This document shows positions 35,569 through 44,258 of a DNA stretch of 64,000 nt, piece by piece. Positions within the stretch are counted from its first letter, which is position 1. Each line of letters opens with the position of its first letter. The DNA comes from Pseudomonas sp. Root71 (lineage in GTDB: Bacteria; Pseudomonadota; Gammaproteobacteria; Pseudomonadales; Pseudomonadaceae): positions 171,996-235,995 of the forward strand of contig NZ_LMHY01000028.1 of NCBI RefSeq assembly GCF_001429045.1, in the 5' to 3' direction. The position numbers and the translations under genes are program-made. The notes beneath the pieces are model-generated. The model did not search any database, had not been told where the DNA came from, and saw nothing but the letters and a program-made list of their open reading frames with translations.

Positions 35569-36474
35569 ATGATTATCGATACCCATCTGCACCCTACCAA
35601 CCTGGTCGACGAGGCCTGGCGCCACACCGGCGAACCCTTCACCGGCGAGCGCATGCTCAAGCTGATGGACGGCCCGTACATGATCAACGGCAAGCCGCGC
35701 CGCATCGACATGGGCTTCATCCAGCCGCCACCAGGCAACACTGGTTATCGCGACGGCAACCGCCGGGGTCGTGAGGGTGTGCGTGACTACATGTCCTACG
35801 TCGCCGAACTGTGCGTGAAATACCCGGACCGCTTCATCGGCAACTTCAACTTCAACCCGCGCTGGGGACCGGAAAACGGTGCGGCGGAGCTGGAATTCCA
35901 CATCAAGGAATACGGCTTCAAGATGCTCAAGCTACACGCCAACATGCACGGCTATCGCCCGGACCGGGCGCTGGACTGGTTGCGTCCGGCGATGAAGGTC
36001 TGCGCCAAGTACAACATCGTGGTGCTGATCCACACCGGGGACGGGCCGTACACCATCCCGACGATGTTCTACCCGATCATCCGCGAGTTTCCGATGGTCA
36101 ATTTCATCATCGGCCACTTCGGCATCCAGACCGGCGGCAACTACTCGTTCGAAGCGTTCTGGATGGCGATGGACACGCCGAACGTCTATTGCGAATCCGG
36201 TTGGTGCTTCCAGTCGCGGATCGTCGAGTTCGCCAAGGACCTGCCGCGTAACAAGATCGTGTTCGGCACTGACTCGCCGCCGAATGAACCGGGCATGTGG
36301 CTGCGCGAACTCGAAGTGTTGTGCTCGCCTGCGCCGCAAGGCCTGGGCATCGATGAGGATCACCTTGAGGACTACTTGGGCAACAACATCGCCCGGTTGT
36401 GCGGCATCGAACCGACACCGCCGCCCAAGGACCTGATCGAGGCGGACATTCGTCTGACCACGACTTACCTCTAG
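35569..36474 (+). CDS. Amidohydrolase-family decarboxylase-like protein with intact metal motif
   Basis: This 301-residue paralogue of the preceding gene is similar over its whole length (TGERMLKLMDGPYMINGKPR, TPNVYCESGWCFQSRIVEFA). It keeps the N-terminal HxH (DTHLHP) together with the later His (LIHTGDGPYTIP, IIGHFGIQTGG) and Asp (FGTDSPPNEPG). In the ACMSD-type branch such sites hold one zinc and catalyse decarboxylation or hydrolysis. The two paralogues probably form a complex. The substrate is unknown; UbiD- and UbiX-like genes follow. Confidence 0.87.
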   Translation: MIIDTHLHPTNLVDEAWRHTGEPFTGERMLKLMDGPYMINGKPRRIDMGFIQPPPGNTGYRDGNRRGREGVRDYMSYVAELCVKYPDRFIGNFNFNPRWGPENGAAELEFHIKEYGFKMLKLHANMHGYRPDRALDWLRPAMKVCAKYNIVVLIHTGDGPYTIPTMFYPIIREFPMVNFIIGHFGIQTGGNYSFEAFWMAMDTPNVYCESGWCFQSRIVEFAKDLPRNKIVFGTDSPPNEPGMWLRELEVLCSPAPQGLGIDEDHLEDYLGNNIARLCGIEPTPPPKDLIEADIRLTTTYL

Positions 36475-36483
36475 CGCCTCGGA

Positions 36484-36593
36484 ACCTGTGGGAGCGAGCT
36501 TGTTCCGGGCGGCGTTCCGACGATGACGGCGTCACATTCAACACTGACGTCAACTGACCCTCTGCTATCGCGAGCAAGCTCGCTCCCACAGGG
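36484..36593. repeat. Type-B REP doublet
   Basis: CCTGTGGGAGCGAGCTTG and ATCGCGAGCAAGCTCGCTCC form an inverted pair. The left unit carries the CCGGGCGGCGTTCCGACGAT insert also seen at 22915-23022. Confidence 0.9.
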
Positions 36594-36652
36594 TTCTCGC
36601 TAGCTTCAAGAGTTACTTGAACGCACAGCATTGCTTTTCACGAGGTGAAACC

Positions 36653-38038
36653 ATGACCCTCTCGACGCTCGGCGATACCCAGGATTTTCACGATTTTCTA
36701 GACGCCTATCGCCGGCAATACCCGGACGATGTGCTCACCGTCCGGCAATCCCTTTCAGCCGACCAGGACGTCACCGCCCTGGTCGACACCCTCGCCACCC
36801 AGGGCCGCGATCCGCTGCTGATCTGCGAAAAAGTCGGCAACTTCGGCGCGCCGGTGGTCACCAACCTGTTCGCCTCCCGCACCCGCATCGCCCGGATGTT
36901 CGGCGTTGCCCCGGCGCAATTGCACGAGACTTTCCAGAAGCGCGCCAACAACCCCATCGCCCCGCGCTACGTGGAAACCGGCCCGGTGCTGGATGAAATC
37001 TTCGAAGGCGAAGCCGTGGACCTTGCGCTGCTGCCAATGCTCAAGCACTTTGACAGTGACCGCGGCCCCTATATCACCAACGCGATCATCATTGCCGAAG
37101 ACCCGGTCACCGGCATTGCCAACATGAGCTATCACCGCTCGATGCGCCATGCACGGCAGACCCTCGCCACCAGCCTGCATTCACGCGGTCACCTGTGGCG
37201 CATGCTGCAAACCGCCCGGGAGCGCGGCGAAGAATTGCGCGTGGCCATGGTGGTCGGCGCGCACCCGCTGTTCATGCTGGCGGCGGCGGCACGCTTGCCG
37301 TTCGGTAGCGATGAGCGCGCGGTGGCCGGCGGCTTGTTCGGCGCGCCGCTGGAGCTGGTGAAAACCCCGCGCTACGGCATCGGCGTGCCGGCCTTTGCGG
37401 AGTTTGTCCTGGAAGGCGCCATCGATCCGACGGCCTATGCCGAAGAAGGCCCGTTCGGTGAGTTCAGCGGCTATTCCTCGGATCGTTCGACCAACAATGT
37501 GCTGCGGGTCGACACCCTGATGCGGCGCAAGGATGCCTGGCTGGTGGACGTGGTCGGTGGGCGATATGCCGAACACCTGACCCTGGCGCGGCTGCCCCGG
37601 GAAGCGGAAATGAGCGAGAAACTCAAAGCTCGCTTCCCCGCCGTCACCGCCGTGCACTACCCCAATTCCGGCACCCATTTCCACTGCTACGTCGCCCTGG
37701 ACCAGAGCCGCGACGGCGAGGCGCGGCAGATCATGCTCGCCCTGCTCGGCTGGGACCCGTACCTGAAGACCGTGATCGCGGTGGACAGCGACATCGACAT
37801 CGGCGACGACAGCCAGGTGCTGTGGGCGCTGGCCACGCACTTCCAGCCGCATCAGGACATCTTCGTCATCGATGGCCTGCCCGGCAGCCCGCTGGACCCG
37901 TCGTCCTCGGTCAACGGCACCACCTCGCGCATGGGCCTGGACGCCACTCGCGGCTCTGGTTTCGACGGGATCAAGGCGCAGCTGGACCAGGAAGTGGTCG
38001 AGCGTGCCCGCCAACTGCTCGCAGGCCTGCAATCATGA
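36653..38038 (+). CDS. UbiD-family prenylated-FMN-dependent decarboxylase
   Basis: This 461-residue member of the UbiD family (reversible (de)carboxylases using prenylated FMN) has ATG 36653 behind GAGGTG. Conserved stretches are ANMSYHRSMRHARQ, the flavin-site region VAGGLFGAPLELV, and the catalytic acidic pair region EEGPFGEFSGY (usual E-x-P-F-G-E-F). It is shorter than UbiD of ubiquinone synthesis and lies in a catabolic gene row, so it should act on an aromatic or heterocyclic acid. The UbiX-like gene that should make its cofactor overlaps its stop by four bases. Confidence 0.93.
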   Translation: MTLSTLGDTQDFHDFLDAYRRQYPDDVLTVRQSLSADQDVTALVDTLATQGRDPLLICEKVGNFGAPVVTNLFASRTRIARMFGVAPAQLHETFQKRANNPIAPRYVETGPVLDEIFEGEAVDLALLPMLKHFDSDRGPYITNAIIIAEDPVTGIANMSYHRSMRHARQTLATSLHSRGHLWRMLQTARERGEELRVAMVVGAHPLFMLAAAARLPFGSDERAVAGGLFGAPLELVKTPRYGIGVPAFAEFVLEGAIDPTAYAEEGPFGEFSGYSSDRSTNNVLRVDTLMRRKDAWLVDVVGGRYAEHLTLARLPREAEMSEKLKARFPAVTAVHYPNSGTHFHCYVALDQSRDGEARQIMLALLGWDPYLKTVIAVDSDIDIGDDSQVLWALATHFQPHQDIFVIDGLPGSPLDPSSSVNGTTSRMGLDATRGSGFDGIKAQLDQEVVERARQLLAGLQS

Positions 38039-38664
38039 ACCGCCAGCGCATGGTGGTCGGCATCAGCGGTGCGTCGGGCTTTATCTACGGCGTGCGCCTG
38101 CTGCAATTGCTCGCCGAGTTGAACATCGAAACCCATCTGGTCATCAGCCGCGCCGCACTGCTGACCATGGCCCACGAAACCGACTACAAACTGGCCGACG
38201 TCACCGCGCTGGCCAGCCATTACCACCGTGCCGACGACGTGGCCGCCGGGATCGCCAGCGGTTCGTTCCGTTGCCTGGGCATGGTGGTGGCGCCCTGCTC
38301 CATGCGCACCCTGGCGGAAATCGCCACCGGCACCTCTTCGGGCCTGATCGGCCGCGCCGCCGACGTCACCCTCAAGGAACGTCGCACCCTGGTGCTGATG
38401 GCCCGGGAAACCCCGCTGACCCTCGCCCACCTGCGCAACATGACGGCAATCACCGAGATGGGCGGGATCATCGCCCCGCCCGTGCCGGCCTTTTACGCCC
38501 GCCCGCAAGACCTTGCGCAAATGGTCGACCACAGCCTCGGCCGTGTCCTCGACCTGTTCGGCCTCGACGCCGGGACAGCGCGACGCTGGAGAGAACACCC
38601 AACCCCCTGTGGGAGCGAGCTTGCTCGCGATAGCGGTGGGTCAGTCCGCATCAATGCCAGCTGA
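38035..38664 (+). CDS. UbiX-family flavin prenyltransferase
   Basis: This 209-residue protein makes prenylated FMN for UbiD enzymes. Landmarks are VVGISGASGFIYGVRLLQLL at the N terminus, VVAPCSMRTLAEIATG, LMARETPLTLAHLRNM and GGIIAPPVPAFYARP. ATG 38035 overlaps the UbiD stop (ATGA), a classic sign of coupled translation. After about residue 188 the sequence enters a REP element: the last 20 or so residues (HPTPCGSELARDSGGSVR...) are REP-encoded and not family-conserved. The core is complete, so it should still work. Confidence 0.93.
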   Translation: MNRQRMVVGISGASGFIYGVRLLQLLAELNIETHLVISRAALLTMAHETDYKLADVTALASHYHRADDVAAGIASGSFRCLGMVVAPCSMRTLAEIATGTSSGLIGRAADVTLKERRTLVLMARETPLTLAHLRNMTAITEMGGIIAPPVPAFYARPQDLAQMVDHSLGRVLDLFGLDAGTARRWREHPTPCGSELARDSGGSVRINAS

Positions 38665-38698
38665 TATGGCCTCATCGCGAGCAAGCTCGCTCCCACAG
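38605..38698. repeat. Type-B REP doublet overlapping the UbiX 3' end
   Basis: CCTGTGGGAGCGAGCTTGCTC and ATCGCGAGCAAGCTCGCTCC form an inverted pair. The left unit lies inside the UbiX reading frame. Confidence 0.92.
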
Positions 38699-38737
38699 TT
38701 GAAAGCACTCCGACCGATCGTTACCAAGGAGCATCAC

Positions 38738-39784
38738 ATGAACACCCCATTCAACGCCCCGACCCCGAACACCAAAATCCCGGTGACCATCCTCACAGGC
38801 TTCCTCGGCGCCGGCAAAACCACCCTGCTCAACTACATCCTCAAGGAAAACCACGGACGCAAGATCGCCGTGATCGAAAACGAATTCGGCGAAGTCGGCA
38901 TCGACGGCGACCTGGTGCTCAGCTCCGAAACCGAAGAAATCTATGAGATGGTCAACGGCTGCGTGTGCTGCACCGCCGAGGTCCGCGAGGACCTGGTGCG
39001 CATCGTCCGCGAACTGGTGGCGCGGCCCGTGCGGCTAGACCACATCCTGATCGAAACCAGTGGCCTGGCCGACCCCTACCCGGTAGCCCAGAGCTTCTTC
39101 ATCAACGACCCGATTGCCGATGAAGTGGAACTGGACGCCATCGTCACCATGGTCGATGCCAAGCACATCGCCCAGCACCTGGAAGACCTGCAACTCGACG
39201 GCGTGGACAACCAGGCGGTGGACCAGATCGTCTGCGCCGACCGCATCGTCATCAACAAGGTCGACCTGGTCAGCGCCGCCGAAGTGGCGTCCCTGAGCGA
39301 CAAAATCCGGGGCCTGAATGCCACGGCGGACCTGGTGACCTCGAGCTACGCCGAGATCGATCTGTCGAAGATCCTTGGTATCGGTGCCTTCGAGTCCACG
39401 CAGAAACTCATGGAAATCGGCGCCGAACACGACCACCACGCCGATGAGCATCATCACGACCATGACGAGCCCGACCATGAGCACGACCCGAGCGTGTCGT
39501 CGGTGGGCATCGCCGTGGACGGCGCGGTCAACCTCGGTGATTTCCATCGCTGGATCACGAAACTGCGTACCGAGCAGGCCGACAACCTGTACCGCATGAA
39601 GGGCGTGCTGGCGGTGGCCGATCAAGACCAGCGCTATGTGCTGCAAGGGGTGCACAGCCTCGTCGAGTTCCGGGCCTCCACTTCATGGGGCACCGAACCG
39701 CGCTCCAGCAAGATTGTGTTCATCGGCCGCGACCTGGACCGCGCGGCCCTGAACCAGGGCTTTGCCGCCTGCCTGGCAGGCTGA
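38738..39784 (+). CDS. CobW/COG0523-family GTPase, putative metal chaperone
   Basis: This 348-residue protein has Walker A GFLGAGKTTLLN, the metal-binding motif GCVCC (in EMVNGCVCCTAEV), Walker B-type ETSGLADP and NKVDLV. A histidine-rich loop (HHADEHHHDHDEPDH) sits before the C-terminal CobW domain. Such GTPases deliver zinc or another metal to client enzymes. It follows the decarboxylase genes behind AAGGAG, and the metal-dependent amidohydrolases upstream are plausible clients. Confidence 0.9.
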   Translation: MNTPFNAPTPNTKIPVTILTGFLGAGKTTLLNYILKENHGRKIAVIENEFGEVGIDGDLVLSSETEEIYEMVNGCVCCTAEVREDLVRIVRELVARPVRLDHILIETSGLADPYPVAQSFFINDPIADEVELDAIVTMVDAKHIAQHLEDLQLDGVDNQAVDQIVCADRIVINKVDLVSAAEVASLSDKIRGLNATADLVTSSYAEIDLSKILGIGAFESTQKLMEIGAEHDHHADEHHHDHDEPDHEHDPSVSSVGIAVDGAVNLGDFHRWITKLRTEQADNLYRMKGVLAVADQDQRYVLQGVHSLVEFRASTSWGTEPRSSKIVFIGRDLDRAALNQGFAACLAG

Positions 39785-39860
39785 AAAAAGGCATCGGAGC
39801 CGGTGGATGGCGGTTCCGGGCACACGAATGACTGATGCCAATCGGTCAAGGCAACACAGA

Positions 39861-39955
39861 ACCTGTGGGAGCGGGCTTGCTCGCGAAGAGGCCGTCACAC
39901 TCAACATCTTCGTTGACTGACACACCGCTTTCGCGAGCAAGCCCGCTCCCACCGG
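39861..39955. repeat. Type-B REP doublet
   Basis: CCTGTGGGAGCGGGCTTGCTC and TTCGCGAGCAAGCCCGCTCC form an inverted pair between the CobW GTPase and the permease. The 251-bp gap holds nothing else clear. Confidence 0.9.
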
Positions 39956-40035
39956 GATCACTGTGAACCTGAACTCTCCGGCATCAGAACGAATACCCCT
40001 CTCTACAGCATAAAAACAGCAAGAGGTGATTCCCC

Positions 40036-41397
40036 ATGTCGTCAGCCAATACCCCTGTAACGTCCACCATCCACCCCGTCGACCGGATTCTGCCGGTACG
40101 GCAAATGCTCACCCTCGGCCTGCAACACATGGCCGTCTCGTACATCGGCGCCATCGCCGTGCCGTTGATTGTCGCCAGCGCCTTGAAGATGTCCCAGGCC
40201 GATACCGTGGTGCTGATCAGCACCACGCTGTTCTGCTCGGGCATCGCCACCCTGCTGCAAACCGTCGGTTTCTGGAAATTCGGCGTGCGCCTGCCGATCC
40301 TGCAGGGCGTGGCGTTCAGCAGCGTGGGGCCGGTGATCGCCATCGGCACCAACCCGCAAGTCGGTTTCGCCGGAGTCTGCGGCGCGGTGATCGGCGCGGG
40401 GATTTTCACCATGCTGATGGCACCCTTCGTGGGTCGACTGCGGCGCTTCTTTCCACCGGTGGTCACCGGTTGCATCGTCACCGTGATCGGCTTGCAGTTG
40501 TTCCCGATTGCCTATGAGTGGGTCGGCGGCGGGCGGCATGCCAGCGACTTCGGGGCACCGGCGTACCTGGCTGTTGCGGCAGTGGTATTGCTCAGCATCC
40601 TGCTGGTCAACCGCTACGGCAGCCCGATGCTGCGCAATATGGCGGTGCTGGTGGGCATGCTGGTGGGCGCGGCGCTGGCCTACGGGCTGGGCATGGGCAG
40701 TTTTCACAGTGTGCAGGAGTCGCCATGGCTCACCGTGCCGTACCCCTTCTACTTCGGCTTGCCGACCTTCAGCCTGATCCCCATCGCCACCATGGTGGTG
40801 GTAATGATCGTGCAGATGGTCGAGTCCATGGGGCTGTTCGTGGCCATCGGCGACATCGTCGACAAACCGGTGGAAGAAAAACAGGTGATCAACGGTCTGC
40901 GCGCCAATGGCCTGGCCAGCACCATCGCCGGGATGTTCGCGGCGTTTCCGTTCATTGCCTTCATGGAGAACGTCGGGCTGGTGATCCTCACCGGCGTGCG
41001 CAGTCGCTGGGTCGTCGCGGTCAGCGGCCTGCTGATGTGCTCGGTGGCGCTGGTGCCAAAGGCCGGCGCGATCATCGCCTCGATGCCGACCGCAGCCCTC
41101 GGCGGTGCCGGGATCGCCATGTTCGGCGTGGTCGCGGCGGCGGGGATCCAGACCCTGGCCAAGGTCGACTACGAGCGCAATCGCTACAACGTGCTGATCG
41201 TCGGCTTCACCATCGCCGCCGCCCTGGTGCCGGTGCTGGCCCCGGCCCTGTTCAAGCAACTGCCCGAGTGGTCGCAGCCGTTCCTGCACAGCAGCGTGGT
41301 CATCGCCTGCCTGGTGTCGGTGTTGCTCAACGCCACCCTCAACGGTGTCAGCGTGCCTGATGCCGCCGCCAGCAAATCCGCCACCCACAGCCTCTGA
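40036..41397 (+). CDS. NCS2-family xanthine/uracil-type permease
   Basis: This 453-residue membrane protein has about 14 helices. It carries the NCS2 pattern: LGLQHMAVSYIGAIAVPLIV at the first helix (conserved QH), GATLA-like central helices (QMVESMGLFVAIGDI) and NGLASTIAGMFAAFPFIAF. It should import a purine base such as xanthine or uric acid by proton symport. GAGGTG precedes ATG 40036. An 8-oxoguanine-deaminase-like gene follows after 12 bp, so both probably handle oxidised purines. Confidence 0.9.
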   Translation: MSSANTPVTSTIHPVDRILPVRQMLTLGLQHMAVSYIGAIAVPLIVASALKMSQADTVVLISTTLFCSGIATLLQTVGFWKFGVRLPILQGVAFSSVGPVIAIGTNPQVGFAGVCGAVIGAGIFTMLMAPFVGRLRRFFPPVVTGCIVTVIGLQLFPIAYEWVGGGRHASDFGAPAYLAVAAVVLLSILLVNRYGSPMLRNMAVLVGMLVGAALAYGLGMGSFHSVQESPWLTVPYPFYFGLPTFSLIPIATMVVVMIVQMVESMGLFVAIGDIVDKPVEEKQVINGLRANGLASTIAGMFAAFPFIAFMENVGLVILTGVRSRWVVAVSGLLMCSVALVPKAGAIIASMPTAALGGAGIAMFGVVAAAGIQTLAKVDYERNRYNVLIVGFTIAAALVPVLAPALFKQLPEWSQPFLHSSVVIACLVSVLLNATLNGVSVPDAAASKSATHSL

Positions 41398-41409
41398 CCG
41401 GAGCCGACC

Positions 41410-42798
41410 ATGACTGAACTGCAAAACATCCTGATCAAGAACCCGCTGGCGGTAATGACCGGCCTGCGCGGCCCACGGGCCCGGGCCGGCGCCGTGGATA
41501 TCCGCATCGTCAACGGTCGCATCGCCGAAATGGCCGCCGGCCTTGACGCGCAACCCGGTGAACGGGTGATCGATGCGCGCAACTCGGTGGTGTATCCGGG
41601 CTGGATCAACACCCACCATCACCTGTTCCAGAACCTGCTCAAAGCCGTGCCCGAAGGCTTGAACCAGGACCTGCAAGGCTGGCTGGCCAGCGTGCCCTAC
41701 CCGCGCCTCAACCGCTTCACCCCACAATTGGCGCGGATCGCCGCACAACTGGGCATGGCCGAGTTGCTACTGTCGGGGGTGACCACCTGCGCCGATCACC
41801 ATTACCTCTACCATGCCAACGGCAGCACCGAGACCGGTGACCTGCTGTTCGACATGGCCGGGGAATTCGGCCTGCGTTTCGTGCTGTGCCGGGGCGGCGC
41901 GCTGGAGTCGGCCAGCGCCCATCCGGGTTTCTCGAAGACCGCGCTGCAACCGGAAACCCTGGACCAGATGGTCGGTGACATCGAACGACTGAAATCCCGT
42001 TATCACCAGGACACCCCGGACGCCTTGCGCCGGGTGGTCGTCGCACCGACCACGCCGACTTTTTCCCTGCCGCCGACGCTGCTGCGGGAACTGGCCCACA
42101 CCGCCCGGGGCCTTGGCTTGCGCCTGCACACGCACCTGTCGGAAACCCAGAACTACGTGAATTTCTGCCGCGAGAAATATAACTGCCTGCCGGTGGAGTT
42201 CGTCGCCGAACACGAATGGCTCGGCCCGGACGTGTGGTTCGCCCACGCGGTGCACCTGCAACCCGGTGAAATCCGCATGCTCGCGCAAACCGGCACCGGC
42301 ATTTCCCACTGCCCGGTGAGCAATGCGCGCCTGGGTAGCGGCGTGGCACCGGTGCCGCAGATGTTCGAAGCCGGGGTGCCGATTTCCCTCGGCGTGGATG
42401 GCGTGGCGTCCAACGAATCCGGAAGCATGGTCGGTGAAGCGAACACCGCGTGGTTGATTCACCGGGCCGGGCAAGGCGCCTCGGCCACCACCGCCGAAGA
42501 TGTCATCCACTGGGGCACGGCGGGTGGTGCACAGGTGCTGGGGCTGGGTGCGGTCGGCACCCTTGAAATCGGTCAGGCGGCGGACCTGGTGATCTACGGT
42601 CTGGACCATCCGCGCTTCTTCGGCTTCCACGACATTGCCGTGGCGCCCGTGGTGGCGGGCGAACCGATTGCGGTGAAGTACAGCCTGGTCGGTGGCCGGG
42701 TGGTGGTCGATAACGGCGTGATTCCGGGGCTGGATGTGCAGCGGATGCGGGCCGAGGCGTGGGATGGGGTGCGGCAGTTGATGAGCGTGGACGACTGA
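41410..42798 (+). CDS. 8-oxoguanine deaminase-like amidohydrolase
   Basis: This 462-residue cytosine-deaminase-fold enzyme has metal ligands in WINTHHHLFQNLL (HxH), LHTHLSETQNYV (His), AHAVHLQPGEI (His) and LGVDGVASNES (Asp). The sequence matches the Pseudomonas 8-oxoguanine deaminase group as I know it (PA0142 type), which converts 8-oxoguanine to uric acid. It lies 12 bp after the NCS2 permease and before XdhC, consistent with purine use. The exact purine substrate is inferred. Confidence 0.88.
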   Translation: MTELQNILIKNPLAVMTGLRGPRARAGAVDIRIVNGRIAEMAAGLDAQPGERVIDARNSVVYPGWINTHHHLFQNLLKAVPEGLNQDLQGWLASVPYPRLNRFTPQLARIAAQLGMAELLLSGVTTCADHHYLYHANGSTETGDLLFDMAGEFGLRFVLCRGGALESASAHPGFSKTALQPETLDQMVGDIERLKSRYHQDTPDALRRVVVAPTTPTFSLPPTLLRELAHTARGLGLRLHTHLSETQNYVNFCREKYNCLPVEFVAEHEWLGPDVWFAHAVHLQPGEIRMLAQTGTGISHCPVSNARLGSGVAPVPQMFEAGVPISLGVDGVASNESGSMVGEANTAWLIHRAGQGASATTAEDVIHWGTAGGAQVLGLGAVGTLEIGQAADLVIYGLDHPRFFGFHDIAVAPVVAGEPIAVKYSLVGGRVVVDNGVIPGLDVQRMRAEAWDGVRQLMSVDD

Positions 42799-42819
42799 CC
42801 CACCACCAACACAAATCCC

Positions 42820-42910
42820 CCTGTAGGAGCTGCCGAAGGCTGCGATCTTTTGATTTTGCTTTTTTTAAGATCAAGGTCAAAAGATCGCCGCCTTCGGCAG
42901 CTCCTACAGG
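42820..42910. repeat. Type-A REP doublet
   Basis: CTGTAGGAGCTGCCGAAGGC and GCCGCCTTCGGCAGCTCC form an inverted pair around an AT-rich centre, just upstream of xdhC. Confidence 0.9.
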
Positions 42911-42938
42911 ATCGCGTTCATTTTCAGGAAGAGATGCC

Positions 42939-44084
42939 ATGTCCGGCCTCAATGATCTTCTACAAGCCATCGACACCGGCGCCCAGGCCGGCGAAGAAAC
43001 CATCCTCGCCACCGTGGTCAAGGTCGAAGGCTCGGCCTATCGCCGCCCCGGCGCACGAATGCTCATTCCTCTGCACGGCCGCACCGTCGGCACCGTCAGC
43101 GGCGGTTGCCTGGAGCAGGACCTGGCGAAAAAAGCCTGGTGGCTGACCGACTCCGGCGAACCCGTGGTGCGCCGCTACAGCACCGGCGCCACCGAGGATG
43201 AGGACGATGAGCAAAGCGCCCTGACCTTTGGCCTGGGTTGCAACGGCACGGTATTCGTCATGCTTGAACGCCTGCACGCAAAGTCGCCCTCACCTGCAAT
43301 CGAACTGCTGCGCCGTGTACGTGACAGTCAACAACCGGCCGCCATGGCCACGGTGATCGCCACGTCTCGCAATGCCTCGGCGCGGGTCGGTGACCGTCTG
43401 CTGTCCGACACCGATGGCACCCTGCGCAACCTGCCATTGAAAATCGCGATTCGCCAGGACCTGCGCAAGACACTGGCGCAAAAAAAATCATCGATACGCC
43501 TCTACACCGACGCCCGTGGTGAAGTCGAAGTGTTTTTCGAATACATCGCCCCGCCACCTCGTTTGGTGATCTTCGGTGCCGGCCACGACGCGCAGCCCTT
43601 GGTGCGCATGGCCAAACTGCTGAACTGGCACGTCTCGGTGATCGACAGTCGCAGCCACTTCGCTCGCCCCGAACGCTTCCCCCAGGCCGATGCGGTGATC
43701 TTCGCCAGCCTCGACAACCCGTTCGACCTGCGCCCCCTGACCGACGGCGCCGCCGTGACCGTGATGACCCACAGCTATTGCCAGGACCGGCACTGGCTCG
43801 GACAACTGTTGCAAGCCGCGCCCGCCTACCTTGGCCAACTCGGTCCGAAGGAGCGCACGGAGCGCTTGCTGGCTGAAATCGGTCCGGGTACGTGCGCCCT
43901 GCATTACCCGATGGGCCTCGACCTGGGTGGCGATGCACCGGAAAACGTGGCGCTGTCGATACTCGCGGAGATGACGGCGGTGATGAATCAACGCCAGGGC
44001 GGGATGCTCAGGCATCGGCGCAAACCGATTCACCCGGCGGATCTGTCGATCAGTGAAAAGCTTGAGGTCGTAGCGGTGGGTTGA
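42939..44084 (+). CDS. xdhC: XdhC/CoxI-family molybdenum-enzyme maturation factor
   Basis: The 381-residue product has an N-terminal XdhC domain (ATVVKVEGSAYRRPGARML, TVSGGCLEQDLA) and a C-terminal Rossmann-like domain (RLVIFGAGHDAQPLVRMA). XdhC proteins sulphurate and insert molybdenum cofactor into xanthine-dehydrogenase-family enzymes. ATG 42939 follows CAGGAAGAG. No xanthine dehydrogenase genes are in this window, so its client here may be the IorAB-like enzyme at 30.7-33.3 kb or an enzyme encoded elsewhere. Confidence 0.88.
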   Translation: MSGLNDLLQAIDTGAQAGEETILATVVKVEGSAYRRPGARMLIPLHGRTVGTVSGGCLEQDLAKKAWWLTDSGEPVVRRYSTGATEDEDDEQSALTFGLGCNGTVFVMLERLHAKSPSPAIELLRRVRDSQQPAAMATVIATSRNASARVGDRLLSDTDGTLRNLPLKIAIRQDLRKTLAQKKSSIRLYTDARGEVEVFFEYIAPPPRLVIFGAGHDAQPLVRMAKLLNWHVSVIDSRSHFARPERFPQADAVIFASLDNPFDLRPLTDGAAVTVMTHSYCQDRHWLGQLLQAAPAYLGQLGPKERTERLLAEIGPGTCALHYPMGLDLGGDAPENVALSILAEMTAVMNQRQGGMLRHRRKPIHPADLSISEKLEVVAVG

Positions 44085-44085
44085 A

Positions 44086-44163
44086 GATCAAAAGATCGCA
44101 GCCTGCGGCAGCTCCTACGGAGAATGCATCCCCTGTAGGAGCTGCCGCAGGCTGCGATCTTTT
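44086..44163. repeat. Type-A REP doublet, left of the RAYT
   Basis: GATCAAAAGATCGCAGCCTG...CAGGCTGCGATCTTTT inverted pair. It carries the variant GCCTGCGGCAGC core instead of GCCTTCGGCAGC, as does its right-hand partner. Confidence 0.92.
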
Positions 44164-44258
44164 CAAGTTACTCGAAACAAACCGAAAAACCTCGGGCAAA
44201 TGGAGCGAAAACTCTCGGCTAGTGTTCAATGATCCACTCGTTCAAAGAGGGCAACGGA

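Noticed and set aside
40042..41748. 568-codon minus-strand frame opposite the NCS2 permease
   Set aside because: The product is His/Gln/Asp-rich with no membrane or enzyme signature; it is the reverse shadow of a GC-rich membrane gene.
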